A stretch of DNA of 18,905 nt from Candidatus Altarchaeota archaeon. Lineage in GTDB: Archaea > Altiarchaeota > Altiarchaeia > IMC4 > QMZM01. Below, in pieces: positions 7,049 through 14,943 of this stretch. The notes under the pieces were generated by a model, which ran no database searches, had not been told where the DNA came from, and was given only the letters and a program-made list of their open reading frames with translations. The position numbers and the translations under genes were made by a program. Location: positions 1 through 18,905 of the forward strand of contig JAHIKS010000035.1 of assembly GCA_018897475.1 (NCBI GenBank), read 5' to 3'. Each line of letters starts with the position of its first letter. The stretch's first letter is position 1.

Positions 7049-7495
7049 ATGTATCTCCCACTTTTTATTAACCTAGCTGGAAAGGACGTTCTGGTGGTTG
7101 GTGGTGGTAAGATTGCCACTAGAAGAGCATTAAATCTGTTAAAAAATGGCGCCAGAGTCACAGTAATTTCTAAGGAGTTTTCCGAAGAGTTGAAGGGGAA
7201 GGAAATAGAACTAGTTGAAAAGGACCTGAGGGGGGAGAGCATATCTCTTTCCAAGTATTTTCTGGTTGTTATAGCCACAGATGACGAAGAGGTAAATGAA
7301 AAGATTTGTAGAATTGCCATGGATGAGGGGATTCTTGTCAACAGGGCGGATAATTCCAAGGAAGGCAATGTAATATTCCCGGTTGTCTCAGAAATAGAAG
7401 GAAATCTTATAGCTTTTACAACGCTGGGAAAGGATCCAGCATTGTCTAGAAAGATAAGAGAGATTATAGAAAAATGTTGCCGGGAACAAGAATGA
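7049..7495 (+). CDS. sirC: Precorrin-2 dehydrogenase (SirC/CysG-N/Met8 type), short form
   Basis: A 148-residue Rossmann protein with VLVVGGGKIATRRALNLL near residues 14-31 and the family signature NRADNSKEGNVIFPVV near 107-122. It oxidises precorrin-2 to sirohydrochlorin using NAD+. Usual family members have about 200 residues or more, with a C-terminal dimerisation and helical region. Here the chain ends soon after the Rossmann fold, at DPALSRKIREIIE. Ferrochelatase activity seen in Met8p and CysG is therefore uncertain, and in archaea it is usually supplied by a separate CbiX-type protein not found in this window. The ATG lies one base after the sulfite reductase stop, giving strong coupling to the enzyme that uses the cofactor. 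Confidence 0.88.
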   Translation: MYLPLFINLAGKDVLVVGGGKIATRRALNLLKNGARVTVISKEFSEELKGKEIELVEKDLRGESISLSKYFLVVIATDDEEVNEKICRIAMDEGILVNRADNSKEGNVIFPVVSEIEGNLIAFTTLGKDPALSRKIREIIEKCCREQE

Positions 7496-8433
7496 GGAGG
7501 CTAAGAAGTAACGGATATATAAGGGGACTCCTTAGTGAGGTTTCCCTCTCATGTGATGACTTTATTTATCCAATCTTTGTCAGGGAGGGCATAAAGAAAA
7601 AGAAGCCCATCAAGGGCCTTCCTGGCCAGTTCCACTACTCACTGAATGACCTTGATGAAATTCTTGAAAGGTGTGAATCCCTCAAGATTCCCGCAGTATT
7701 GTTATTTGGAGTTCCAAAGAGGAAGGATTCCGCCGGCAGCTCAGCTTATGATAAAAACGGCATTGTGCAAAGAGCAATCAGGCAGATAAAGGAATCCTCC
7801 AATCTACCTGTGTTCTCGGATGTCTGTCTCTGTCAGTATACATCGCATGGACACTGCGGCTTACTCTCTGATGGAGCAATAGATAACGATAAAACTCTTG
7901 ATTTACTGGCAAGAGCAGCCCTATCCCATGCCAGGGCCGGAGCCAATTTTGTCTGTCCATCTGCGATGATGGACGGCCAGGTGGCCTCTATCAGAGAGGC
8001 ACTGGACAGCAATAGCCTCAAGGATACAGGAATCATGAGCTATTCCGCCAAGTTTGCATCCAGTTTCTATTCACCCTTTCGAGAGGCCGTGCTTTCATCG
8101 CTGAAAGGGGATAGAAGCACATATCAACTGGACTTTCATTCAGGAAGCCAGGCACTAAAGGAGATAGAGCTGGATATCAAAGAAGGCGCCGACATAGTCA
8201 TGGTTAAACCGGCTCTCCCCTATCTTGACATAATCTCGCAGGCCAGCAAAAATTTCGATACACCTCTTGCGGCATATCAGGTGAGTGGAGAATATGCTTT
8301 GCTTAAATCCGGGATATTGGACAAGCAAGCCCTGTACGAATCACTGATTGCAATCAAGAGGGCCGGAGCAAATATCATCATCAGCTATGGCGCAATCGAG
8401 GTTATGGAGGGTCTAGATGATTATAGGCACTAG
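7474..8433 (+). CDS. hemB: Porphobilinogen synthase (5-aminolevulinate dehydratase)
   Basis: A 319-residue enzyme condensing two 5-aminolevulinates to porphobilinogen. The zinc-type cysteine triad is C118, C120 and C128 in DVCLCQYTSHGHCG, so this is the Zn-dependent class. The two active-site lysines are K193 (SAKF) and K245 (VMVKPALPYLD). The start at 7474 retains LPGTRMRRLR, which aligns with the P-x-x-R-x-RRLR opening common in HemB. The ATG at 7492, which makes an ATGA overlap with sirC, is a real alternative and would lose six residues. At 7474 the overlap with sirC is 22 bases. Confidence 0.95.
   Translation: MLPGTRMRRLRSNGYIRGLLSEVSLSCDDFIYPIFVREGIKKKKPIKGLPGQFHYSLNDLDEILERCESLKIPAVLLFGVPKRKDSAGSSAYDKNGIVQRAIRQIKESSNLPVFSDVCLCQYTSHGHCGLLSDGAIDNDKTLDLLARAALSHARAGANFVCPSAMMDGQVASIREALDSNSLKDTGIMSYSAKFASSFYSPFREAVLSSLKGDRSTYQLDFHSGSQALKEIELDIKEGADIVMVKPALPYLDIISQASKNFDTPLAAYQVSGEYALLKSGILDKQALYESLIAIKRAGANIIISYGAIEVMEGLDDYRH
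8406..8411 (+). promoter_or_regulatory. Ribosome binding site for hemC
   Basis: GGAGGG lies five bases before the hemC ATG at 8417, within the end of hemB. It is the best Shine-Dalgarno match in region A and fixes the 17-base overlap. Confidence 0.65.
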
Positions 8434-9238
8434 GGGAAGCGAGCTGGCACTAAAACAGGTCGGGATATTCTCCAAGAAAACCGGCCTGAAGCCCGAATTC
8501 AAAATAATAAAAACAAAAGGAGACCGCTCCGGAAAAAGCCTTAAGGAACTGGGCTCTGGAATCTTTACAAAGGAATTGGACAGAGCCCTCCTGAACCACG
8601 AGATAGACCTGGCAATCCACAGCTTGAAGGACATACCCGTTGAAATTCCTCCAGAGCTTGAAATCCTTGGAATCTGTGAAAGGGGCGATCCAAGAGATTG
8701 CCTGGTTTCTGCTAATGGAGGTTTAGAAGGACTCCCACCCGGAGCTGCTGTTGGCTCAGACAGCGAACGAAGAAAAGCAGAATTATTAACCTTGAGGGAT
8801 GACCTGAAGGTTGAGGGTATTAGAGGCAACATCCCAACAAGATTAGAGAAGGTCGATAATGGGAACTATGATGCCCTAATAACTGCCAAGTGCGCCCTGG
8901 ACAGACTGGGATTACAAGACAGAATCTCACAGATATTCGAGGTTAAAGAGATGGTCCCTGCCGCAGGGCAGGGAGCGGTAGCAGTCGTTAAACGAAAGGG
9001 AGACGATTTCGATTTTATGGAGAAAGATGAAGAATTCACCTGTTGCATGCTGGAGAGGGAATTCATAAGGGGCCTTGGCGCGTGCAGGAATCCTGTGGGG
9101 GCGTACTGCTCATTCGATGGAAAACATCACCTAACTGGACTGGTCTACCGGGACGGGAAAAGAATCACTCCGGAATTTGACGGTACTCCCCAAGAAATTA
9201 ATAAAAAAATCGAGCAATGGAAGCACAGGTTTATCTAA
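8417..9238 (+). CDS. hemC: Hydroxymethylbilane synthase (porphobilinogen deaminase)
   Basis: A 273-residue enzyme that polymerises four porphobilinogens into hydroxymethylbilane. It begins with GTRGSELAL. The catalytic aspartate is D72 in HSLKDIP, and the substrate-binding region VEGIRGNIPTRLEK is intact. The dipyrromethane cofactor cysteine is C223 in LGACRNPVGAYC; the usual motif is GGC followed by a variable pair and P(I/V)GA. The chain is somewhat shorter than the roughly 300 residues of bacterial HemC, the loss being in the C-terminal domain. It feeds the HemD half of the next gene, which it overlaps by 22 bases. Confidence 0.95.
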   Translation: MIIGTRGSELALKQVGIFSKKTGLKPEFKIIKTKGDRSGKSLKELGSGIFTKELDRALLNHEIDLAIHSLKDIPVEIPPELEILGICERGDPRDCLVSANGGLEGLPPGAAVGSDSERRKAELLTLRDDLKVEGIRGNIPTRLEKVDNGNYDALITAKCALDRLGLQDRISQIFEVKEMVPAAGQGAVAVVKRKGDDFDFMEKDEEFTCCMLEREFIRGLGACRNPVGAYCSFDGKHHLTGLVYRDGKRITPEFDGTPQEINKKIEQWKHRFI

Positions 9239-10542
9239 TCGGTTGCGGCATGCATAAGAAGCATCTAACTGCTGAGGCCCGGGAGGCTATAAGTAAAGCA
9301 GATGTCCTCCTCTATGACAGACTCATCGATGAATCGATTCTGGAACTGAATAATGTGGAAAAAATCTATGTCGGAAAGAAGCCTGGCGAGAGCAAGAAGC
9401 AGGAGAGGATAAATGAGCTGATGCATTCTCTGGTAAAAGACGGCAAAACCGTGGCCAGGTTAAAGTCCGGCGATCCTTTGCTTTTCAGCAGAGGCTTTGA
9501 GGAGTACGAGTATCTAACAGGAAGGGGAATTAATGTTAAAATAATACCCGGCCTTAGCACCTTTTCAATCCTATCTGAGCTTGGTATCCCTTTGACCCAT
9601 AGAACCCACTCATCCTCTGTTGCATTTATTACCGGAACGAAAAAAGACGGAGATGTTGGAAGTGCAGATGCCAACACACTCATCTATTACATGCCTGTGC
9701 TCAATCTGGAGAAGATAGTCACTGCTCTGTTAAAAAAACGGGACAGGGAAACTAGATGCCTTATAGCCGAGAATGCGTTCATGGATAATTACAGGCTGAT
9801 TGATGCCAAACTTGAGAGCATAGTTCAGATTGCAGAAGAGGCTGAGATAACCTCGCCTGCGATATTCGTGGTTGGAGATATCCTGAAGATGAGGAAGCCT
9901 CGTCTAAAGAACAGAAAAATTCTCAGTTTCAGACAGGAAGATCTTGGACAGGAGACCCTAGAACTTTTTAGGGGCCTTGGTGCCCGGCCGGCAAACTATC
10001 CCCTCTTTACCATCAAACACCTGGAATTCACCCTGCCGAAGTCAAGGGTTTATGCATTCACAAGCGTTAATGCAGTCCGGTCGGTATTTGACAAATACAA
10101 GCCGGATGGGGAATTCGTTGCAGTTGGAGCAAGAACAAAGGAGGAGCTGGACAGATATGGCGTGAAATCGCAGACTCCTGATATGGAAACTGTGAAGGGC
10201 ATGGAGACATATCTAAAGAAGAAATATTCCAAAGAAGATGTAGTCATATTCTCATCTAAAAAGTCCAGTGCAAGGGAATTCACGAATATAGCGGTTTACG
10301 ATACCTCCACCATCAAACACAACGACCTGGACAAAACTCTTAAATCTGCAGACATTATATTCCTAAGTAGTCCACATATACTTGGACATCTCATGCAGGA
10401 CTATTCAGATAATCTATGCAACAAAACCATCATGGTGATTGGGCCAAGGACCGCCGCCGAGGCAAAGAGATTTAATCTCCACGTGGATTTCATGCTGGAA
10501 AAACCCGCTCTCGGGCTGCTATCCAAGGAAGATGTTATATAA
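9217..10542 (+). CDS. cobA-hemD: Fused uroporphyrinogen-III C-methyltransferase (CobA/SUMT) and uroporphyrinogen-III synthase (HemD)
   Basis: This 441-residue protein has two domains. Residues 1 to about 230 are SUMT, which methylates uroporphyrinogen III twice to precorrin-2; seen are ADVLLYDRLID, RLKSGDPLLFSRGFEEYEYL, IIPGLSTF and GIPLTHR. Residues about 235-441 are HemD-like, closing hydroxymethylbilane to uroporphyrinogen III, with YAFTSVNAVRSVF, VAVGARTKEEL, FLSSPHILGHLM and VIGPRTAAEA. The usual SAM-site opening GAGPGDPxLLT is changed to GCGMHKKHLT, GGDP is SGDP and FGRG is FSRG. Since the rest is conserved I expect activity, but that is inference. The fusion would channel the substrate straight towards siroheme. 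Coding is continuous with no sign of frameshift. Confidence 0.92.
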   Translation: MEAQVYLIGCGMHKKHLTAEAREAISKADVLLYDRLIDESILELNNVEKIYVGKKPGESKKQERINELMHSLVKDGKTVARLKSGDPLLFSRGFEEYEYLTGRGINVKIIPGLSTFSILSELGIPLTHRTHSSSVAFITGTKKDGDVGSADANTLIYYMPVLNLEKIVTALLKKRDRETRCLIAENAFMDNYRLIDAKLESIVQIAEEAEITSPAIFVVGDILKMRKPRLKNRKILSFRQEDLGQETLELFRGLGARPANYPLFTIKHLEFTLPKSRVYAFTSVNAVRSVFDKYKPDGEFVAVGARTKEELDRYGVKSQTPDMETVKGMETYLKKKYSKEDVVIFSSKKSSAREFTNIAVYDTSTIKHNDLDKTLKSADIIFLSSPHILGHLMQDYSDNLCNKTIMVIGPRTAAEAKRFNLHVDFMLEKPALGLLSKEDVI

Positions 10543-11437
10543 CCTAAAGACAACCTACAGGGATATTGGTATTGGAAGACTTGGGTCAAAATTTGATGAG
10601 TTTGAGGGTTATACCCGATACTCTGAGTTGAATGACTATGTATCCTTATTCACCTGCAACAGGGCAGAGCTTTATTCCGATCAATATATGAACCTGGACG
10701 GTCTGCCTGTAGAAAAGGGAAGAAAAGCACTGGAGCATCTGTTCAGGGTCTCCTGCGGCCTGGATTCAATGATTTTGGGAGAGAACGAGATTCTATCGCA
10801 GGTTAAGAAGGCCCATCGCAGTGCAATAGAGGAAGGACACTGCTGTGAGCATCTATCTGCATTCTTTGATTCGGCTATTCGGCTCGGGAAGAAGGCTAGA
10901 GCAAAGACCAGGATATCCCATGGCAAGACCTCTATAGCATCCATGGCGGTAGATTATGCATTCAACCTGGGGGAATTCAGCCCAGATAAGGTACTAATTC
11001 TAGGCTCTGGAATGCTATCTGGGAAAATTGCAACTGCTCTGAAGAATAAAGGCACCGAAAAGATTTTACTCTCTAACAGATATCTGGAAAGGGCCAGAAT
11101 TCTGGCTGACAAGGTAGGGGGGAAGGCATTTGGTCTGGATAGGCTACCCAAATTACTCAACGAAGTAGAGATAGTTTTCTCAGCAACCAGCGCACCGCAC
11201 CCCATAATAACTCCTGATAAGATTCCCAGAAACAGGGAAATACTGCTGGTGGATCTCGCAGTCCCTGCAGACGTCTCAAAGGAGGTAGACCGACTGAAGA
11301 ATGTCAAAGTCCTGCGCCTGGATTTTTTCAAGGCAATAGCCCAGGAAAATATACTGGCCAAGAAGGAGGAGATTAAGAAAGTTGAACTAATGATTCAGAA
11401 TGAGCTTGAAAGATTCGACTTCAGGGAAGCTATTTGA
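10532..11437 (+). CDS. hemA: Glutamyl-tRNA reductase, short form lacking the dimerisation domain
   Basis: This 301-residue enzyme reduces glutamyl-tRNA(Glu) with NADPH to glutamate-1-semialdehyde. The catalytic cysteine is C42 in FTCNRAELY, and the family signature GLDSMILGENEILSQVKKA follows. The NADPH domain starts at VLILGSGMLSGKIA. Typical GluTRs exceed 400 residues and end in a helical dimerisation domain of about 100 residues. Here the protein stops just after the start of the spinal helix (AQENILAKKEEIKKVELMI). hemL already begins within its last 38 bases, so the domain is truly absent rather than split off. The start is the ATG at 10532, which opens the expected LYNLKTTYRD segment. 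An earlier ATG at 10439 would add 31 unrelated residues lying within the HemD domain. Confidence 0.92.
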   Translation: MLYNLKTTYRDIGIGRLGSKFDEFEGYTRYSELNDYVSLFTCNRAELYSDQYMNLDGLPVEKGRKALEHLFRVSCGLDSMILGENEILSQVKKAHRSAIEEGHCCEHLSAFFDSAIRLGKKARAKTRISHGKTSIASMAVDYAFNLGEFSPDKVLILGSGMLSGKIATALKNKGTEKILLSNRYLERARILADKVGGKAFGLDRLPKLLNEVEIVFSATSAPHPIITPDKIPRNREILLVDLAVPADVSKEVDRLKNVKVLRLDFFKAIAQENILAKKEEIKKVELMIQNELERFDFREAI

Positions 11438-12698
11438 CCTGGCGAAGGAATACATGCCGGGGGGAGTGAACAGCCCTGTTAGGGCATTCAAGGCAGTTAA
11501 CCGGAGCCCACTTTTCATAAAAAAGGCAGAGGGCTCGAAGATATTCGATGCTGATGATAACGAGTACATAGACCTGATATGCTCGTGGGGCGCGCTTATT
11601 CTTGGACACTCCCATCCCCAGGTGATTGGAGAGGTTAAAAAGGCCCTGGACTATGGCACCAGCTATGGCCTCTCGCATGAAGCTGAGATAAAGATAGCCC
11701 GGGAGATAACCCGTGCAGTTCCATCCATTGAACGGGTCAGGATGGTGAACTCCGGAACCGAGGCCGTGATGTCTGCAATCAGATTGGCCAGGGGATTCAC
11801 CGGAAAAAAGAAGATAATAAAATTCGAGGGCTGCTATCACGGGCATTTCGACCCGTTGCTGGTCAAGGCAGGCTCCGGAGCCATGACTTTATCCATGCCC
11901 GACAGCAAAGGGGTACCTCCCGAATCTATAGAGAATACGATTCTTCTGCCCTACAACGATTTGGATGAATTCGAAAAGGCGGTAAAAAAGACCGATGATA
12001 TCTCCTGCGTCATAGTCGAGCCTGTGGCGGGCAACATGGGTGTAATCCCGCCAAAGGACGGATTCCTCCAGGGCATGAGGGAGATTACCCGGGACAATGA
12101 CATTCTCCTGATTTTTGATGAGGTTATTACTGGCTTCAGGCTATGCTATGGCGGGGCACAGGATTACTATAAAATCAGCCCGGACATTACCTGCCTTGGC
12201 AAGGTCATAGGCGGCGGCTTTCCGGTCGGTGCATATGGCGGCCGAGCTGACATAATGGAGTATATAGCTCCAGAAGGACCAGTTTATCAAGCTGGAACTT
12301 TGTCAGGAAATCCGATAGCACTAACCGCGGGTTTAACCACTTTGGAATTGTTGAAGGATGGGGGTGTTTATGAAAATCTGAGGAAAAATTCCAAGAGGCT
12401 TAGGGATGGCATCAGGGAGATTGCCACTGAAGCTGGCGTTGACGCCTTCGTCTCCGGAGCCGAATCAATGTCGTGCATCTTCTTCACACCTGATGCTATC
12501 CATGACTATAAGAGCGCAAAAAAGTCAGACACCAAAAAATATGCAGCATTCTTCAACAAGATGCTGGAGGAGGGAATTCTGCTCCCTCCGAGCCAGTTCG
12601 AATCCCTCTTTATCTCAGATGCCCATACAAAGGAGGATATTGATACGATAATAGAGGCGACTGAAAAAGGATTTGCCGAGGTCAAAAGCATTAGGTAA
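11400..12698 (+). CDS. hemL: Glutamate-1-semialdehyde 2,1-aminomutase
   Basis: A 432-residue, full-length PLP enzyme that isomerises glutamate-1-semialdehyde to 5-aminolevulinate, the substrate of HemB. Seen are EYMPGGVNSPVRAF near the N-terminus, NSGTEAVMSAIRLARG, the YHGHFD segment, the PLP-ring aspartate in IFDEVITGFR, and the PLP lysine K268 in CLGKVIGGGFPVGAYGG. It overlaps hemA by 38 bases. Family alignment requires a start before KLFDLAKEYMPGG, so an overlap of roughly 30 bases or more is unavoidable. HemA and HemL are known to associate in bacteria to pass on the labile semialdehyde. It is the last gene of region A. Confidence 0.96.
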   Translation: MSLKDSTSGKLFDLAKEYMPGGVNSPVRAFKAVNRSPLFIKKAEGSKIFDADDNEYIDLICSWGALILGHSHPQVIGEVKKALDYGTSYGLSHEAEIKIAREITRAVPSIERVRMVNSGTEAVMSAIRLARGFTGKKKIIKFEGCYHGHFDPLLVKAGSGAMTLSMPDSKGVPPESIENTILLPYNDLDEFEKAVKKTDDISCVIVEPVAGNMGVIPPKDGFLQGMREITRDNDILLIFDEVITGFRLCYGGAQDYYKISPDITCLGKVIGGGFPVGAYGGRADIMEYIAPEGPVYQAGTLSGNPIALTAGLTTLELLKDGGVYENLRKNSKRLRDGIREIATEAGVDAFVSGAESMSCIFFTPDAIHDYKSAKKSDTKKYAAFFNKMLEEGILLPPSQFESLFISDAHTKEDIDTIIEATEKGFAEVKSIR

Positions 12699-12780
12699 TC
12701 CACGCACTCAACGGTTAGAATTTGGATACGATTTCAATTCACACAAAGCTGAATCACACGGTCTTGAAATCCCCGACTCA

Positions 12781-13998
12781 TTATCTTCTGGCAGCCCCTG
12801 ATTCAATGGCTGCTGTGGCCACTGCACCTGCCACCCATTCCAAGAGCCTCTTATCGATTGGTTTGGGGATTATATATTCCTTGCCGAAATCCAGGCTCTC
12901 TAAATTATACGCTTCCAGGACATAATCCGGAACCGGCTCTTTAGCCAAAGATGCAAGGGCATTGACCGCAGCTATTTTCATTTCTTCATTAATCTCAGTT
13001 GCCCTGACATCCAAAGCCCCACGGAATATGAAGGGGAACCCCAGCACATTATTGACCTGATTCGGATAATCCGACCTTCCCGTGGCCATGATTACATCGT
13101 CTCTGACCTCATGGGCGTCTTCCGGCAATATCTCTGGGGTTGGGTTGGCCATGGCAAAGATTATGGGATTGGTGGCCATGGACTCTACCATCTCTTGTGT
13201 GACACAGCCCCCCACGCTTACGCCAATGAAGACGTCAGCGCCATGCATCGCCTCCGCCAAGGTTCTGGATTCAGTTTCTGCAGCAAATTCCGTCTTGTAG
13301 GGATTCATATTCTCTTTTCTCCCTTTGTAGATGACCCCCTTGCTGTCACACATAATAATCTTTTTAACTCCTGCAACCTGACAGATTTTTGCACAGGCAA
13401 TGCCTGCCGCACCGGCCCCATTAAAAACAACTTTTATCTCATCTATCTTCTTCCCCACCAATTCCAGGGCATTATATAATCCAGCTAAAGTGATTACTGC
13501 CGTACCATCTTGGTCATCATGGAAAACAGGAATGTCCAGCCCCTTCTTTAACCTCTTTTCGATTTCAAAACAACGAGGGGCGGAAATATCCTCTAGGTTT
13601 ATCCCCCCAAAACCAGGTGCAATGAGTTTTGTTGTTTTTATGATTTCTTCTACATCCTGAGTATCCAAACAGATGGGGAAGGCGTCAACTCCTGCAAATT
13701 TTTTAAACAATACTGCCTTCCCCTCCATAACCGGCAAAGCAGCCTTTGGCCCGATATTACCTAAACCCAAGACCGCACTGCCATCTGTTATTACGGCAAC
13801 CATGTTTCCTTTGCTCGTATACTCAAAGATATTTTCCTCTTCCCTAGCTATCTCCTTGCAGGGCTCAGCTACTCCTGGAGTGTAGGCCAGACTCAGGTCT
13901 CTTTGATTTTCAACAGGTTTCGTTGAACTGATCTCTATCTTACCCGGCCTTCCCCGCGAATGATATGACAGGGCCTGCTCTTTACTTGAATCTTTCAT
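12781..13998 (-). CDS. Malic enzyme (malate dehydrogenase, oxaloacetate-decarboxylating), short form
   Basis: A 405-residue cytoplasmic enzyme converting malate to pyruvate and CO2 with reduction of NAD(P)+. Catalytic tyrosine Y39 lies in AYTPGVAEPC, and the lysine region is MEGKAVLFKKFAG. Metal ligands lie in NLEDI and FHDDQDGTA, and the nucleotide-binding loop is FNGAGAAGIA around residues 193-202. It lacks the C-terminal phosphotransacetylase-like domain of long MaeB enzymes, as usual for archaeal and many bacterial short forms. NAD versus NADP preference cannot be read with confidence. It is convergent with hemL and divergent from thi4, has its own promoter, and shows no sign of functional link to the sulfur genes. 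No clear terminator separates it from hemL. Confidence 0.95.
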   Translation of the reverse strand: MKDSSKEQALSYHSRGRPGKIEISSTKPVENQRDLSLAYTPGVAEPCKEIAREEENIFEYTSKGNMVAVITDGSAVLGLGNIGPKAALPVMEGKAVLFKKFAGVDAFPICLDTQDVEEIIKTTKLIAPGFGGINLEDISAPRCFEIEKRLKKGLDIPVFHDDQDGTAVITLAGLYNALELVGKKIDEIKVVFNGAGAAGIACAKICQVAGVKKIIMCDSKGVIYKGRKENMNPYKTEFAAETESRTLAEAMHGADVFIGVSVGGCVTQEMVESMATNPIIFAMANPTPEILPEDAHEVRDDVIMATGRSDYPNQVNNVLGFPFIFRGALDVRATEINEEMKIAAVNALASLAKEPVPDYVLEAYNLESLDFGKEYIIPKPIDKRLLEWVAGAVATAAIESGAARR

Positions 13999-14028
13999 TC
14001 TGAATGCCGTCGGAATCTATAGGGGCTC

Positions 14029-14040
14029 AATATTTAAATT
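14029..14040 (-). promoter_or_regulatory. Candidate TATA box of the malic enzyme gene
   Basis: On the minus strand this reads AATTTAAATATT, a good archaeal TATA match about 31-42 bases before the ATG that ends at 13998. A start site about 25 bases downstream would leave a leader of around ten bases. Confidence 0.5.
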
Positions 14041-14068
14041 CCAAGATACCACCACTAACATTAGGTAA

Positions 14069-14079
14069 TTTTTATATTA
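14069..14079 (+). promoter_or_regulatory. Candidate TATA box of the thi4 operon
   Basis: TTTTTATATTA lies about 31-41 bases before the thi4 ATG at 14110. This predicts a transcript with a leader shorter than about ten bases, in keeping with the lack of a ribosome binding site. The 18-base palindrome overlaps its downstream edge. Confidence 0.5.
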
Positions 14080-14092
14080 ACAATTGTTAATA
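14075..14092. promoter_or_regulatory. Perfect 18-bp palindrome, candidate operator of thi4 operon
   Basis: TATTAACAATTGTTAATA is identical to its reverse complement over all 18 bases. It overlaps or directly follows the proposed TATA box, between it and the thi4 start, where a bound dimeric repressor would block transcription. Its core TAACAATTGTTA recurs with one change upstream of the membrane regulator gene at 17040-17051. The sequence is AT-rich, so a protein is not required to explain a palindrome, but length and position favour an operator. Confidence 0.5.
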
Positions 14093-14109
14093 CTTTATAC
14101 TGATTAAAA

Positions 14110-14943
14110 ATGGCTATATTTCAACCAACCCGGGAGAGTGACATAACAAAGGCGATTGTCTCGGAATTTACCGAGGAGTTTCTGGATAATGTAGAGAGCG
14201 ATGTTATCATAGTTGGCGGCGGTCCCTCTGGATTAGTGGCAGGGATGAGGCTCGCCCAGAGAAACATAAAGACCGTGATAGTGGAAAGCAACAACTACCT
14301 CGGAGGGGGGTTCTGGATTGGCGGCTACCTGATGAACAAACTAACGGTAAGGGCACCTGGGCAGAGGGTTCTGGATGAGATTAATGCTCCATACAAGAAA
14401 TTAAATGATGGCCTGTTTGTTGCTGACGGTCCGCATGCATGCTCCAAGCTAATCTCTTCGGCCTGCGATGCCGGAGTCAAGATAATAAACTGCACCCGGT
14501 TCGAGGATGTGATTCTGAAGGAGAACAGGGTTTCAGGAGCCGTCATAAACTGGAACGCCGTTTCCGCATTACCAAGGGCCATAACATGCGTGGACCCGGT
14601 TGCCATAGAATCCAAGGTGGTCATCGATGCCACGGGGCATGACGCATGCGTTGTAAAATCCCTTGAGGACAGGGGAATTCTGAAGACTGAGGGCTTTGGT
14701 CCCATGTGGGTGGAGCGCTCAGAGGATGCAGTCGTTGAGAACACAACGGAAATCTACCCCGGTCTGATTGTTACGGGAATGTCAGTTGCGACAGCATTCG
14801 GGCTTCCGAGGATGGGTCCCACTTTTGGCGGGATGCTCCTGTCCGGGGAGAAAGCGGCAGAAATAGCATCAAATCTTCTGGGAGGAAAATCCGAGATAGA
14901 AGTAGAAGTGAAACATGCACCCCAAATACCAGAGACTCTGTAA
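14110..14943 (+). CDS. thi4: Thi4-family thiazole synthase with cysteine at the sulfur-donor position
   Basis: A 277-residue FAD/NAD-fold protein that makes the thiamine thiazole from NAD+ and glycine. The dinucleotide-binding motif is VIIVGGGPSGL near residues 32-42, and LGGGFWIGGYLMN and DATGHDA are family signatures. The sulfur-position residue precedes VDP: here ITCVDP, C160. As I recall the family, yeast has CMDP (its sacrificial Cys205) and the sulfide-using Methanocaldococcus enzyme has HVDP. By that alignment this is a Cys-type enzyme, possibly single-turnover. Methanogen homologues are also annotated as ribose-1,5-bisphosphate isomerase or ribulose bisphosphate synthase, but the DATGHDA context and sulfur neighbours favour thiazole synthesis. 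The end overlaps larE by 29 bases. Confidence 0.88.
   Translation: MAIFQPTRESDITKAIVSEFTEEFLDNVESDVIIVGGGPSGLVAGMRLAQRNIKTVIVESNNYLGGGFWIGGYLMNKLTVRAPGQRVLDEINAPYKKLNDGLFVADGPHACSKLISSACDAGVKIINCTRFEDVILKENRVSGAVINWNAVSALPRAITCVDPVAIESKVVIDATGHDACVVKSLEDRGILKTEGFGPMWVERSEDAVVENTTEIYPGLIVTGMSVATAFGLPRMGPTFGGMLLSGEKAAEIASNLLGGKSEIEVEVKHAPQIPETL

Larger units (their letters stand above)
13999..14109. other. Divergent intergenic promoter region between malic enzyme and thi4
   Basis: This 111-base region carries back-to-back TATA elements and the 18-base palindrome near the thi4 side. The palindrome is some 36 bases from the malic enzyme TATA box, so it more likely acts on thi4. I see no riboswitch-like structure; a THI-box would not fit in the predicted leader of under ten bases. 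Confidence 0.5.

Noticed and set aside
10439..10531. Longer N-terminus for hemA
   Set aside because: The added 31 residues lie in the frame shadow of the HemD domain and are unlike any GluTR start; the ATG at 10532 opens the expected sequence.
11400..11437. Frameshift between hemA and hemL
   Set aside because: Both reading frames keep family-like sequence up to their ends (hemA spinal helix, hemL start segment), so overlap is the simpler reading; short HemA is reported as a finding instead.
12699..12780. Terminator between hemL and malic enzyme
   Set aside because: I see no long T tract or stable hairpin on either strand in these 82 bases, so no terminator is claimed.
12722..12925. Small open frame on the + strand after hemL
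   Set aside because: Most of it is antisense to the malic enzyme C-terminus, and it has no recognisable motif or ribosome binding site.
14041..14109. Thiamine riboswitch before thi4
   Set aside because: The likely leader is under ten bases and no conserved THI-box sequence is visible; control by a palindromic operator is the better fit.
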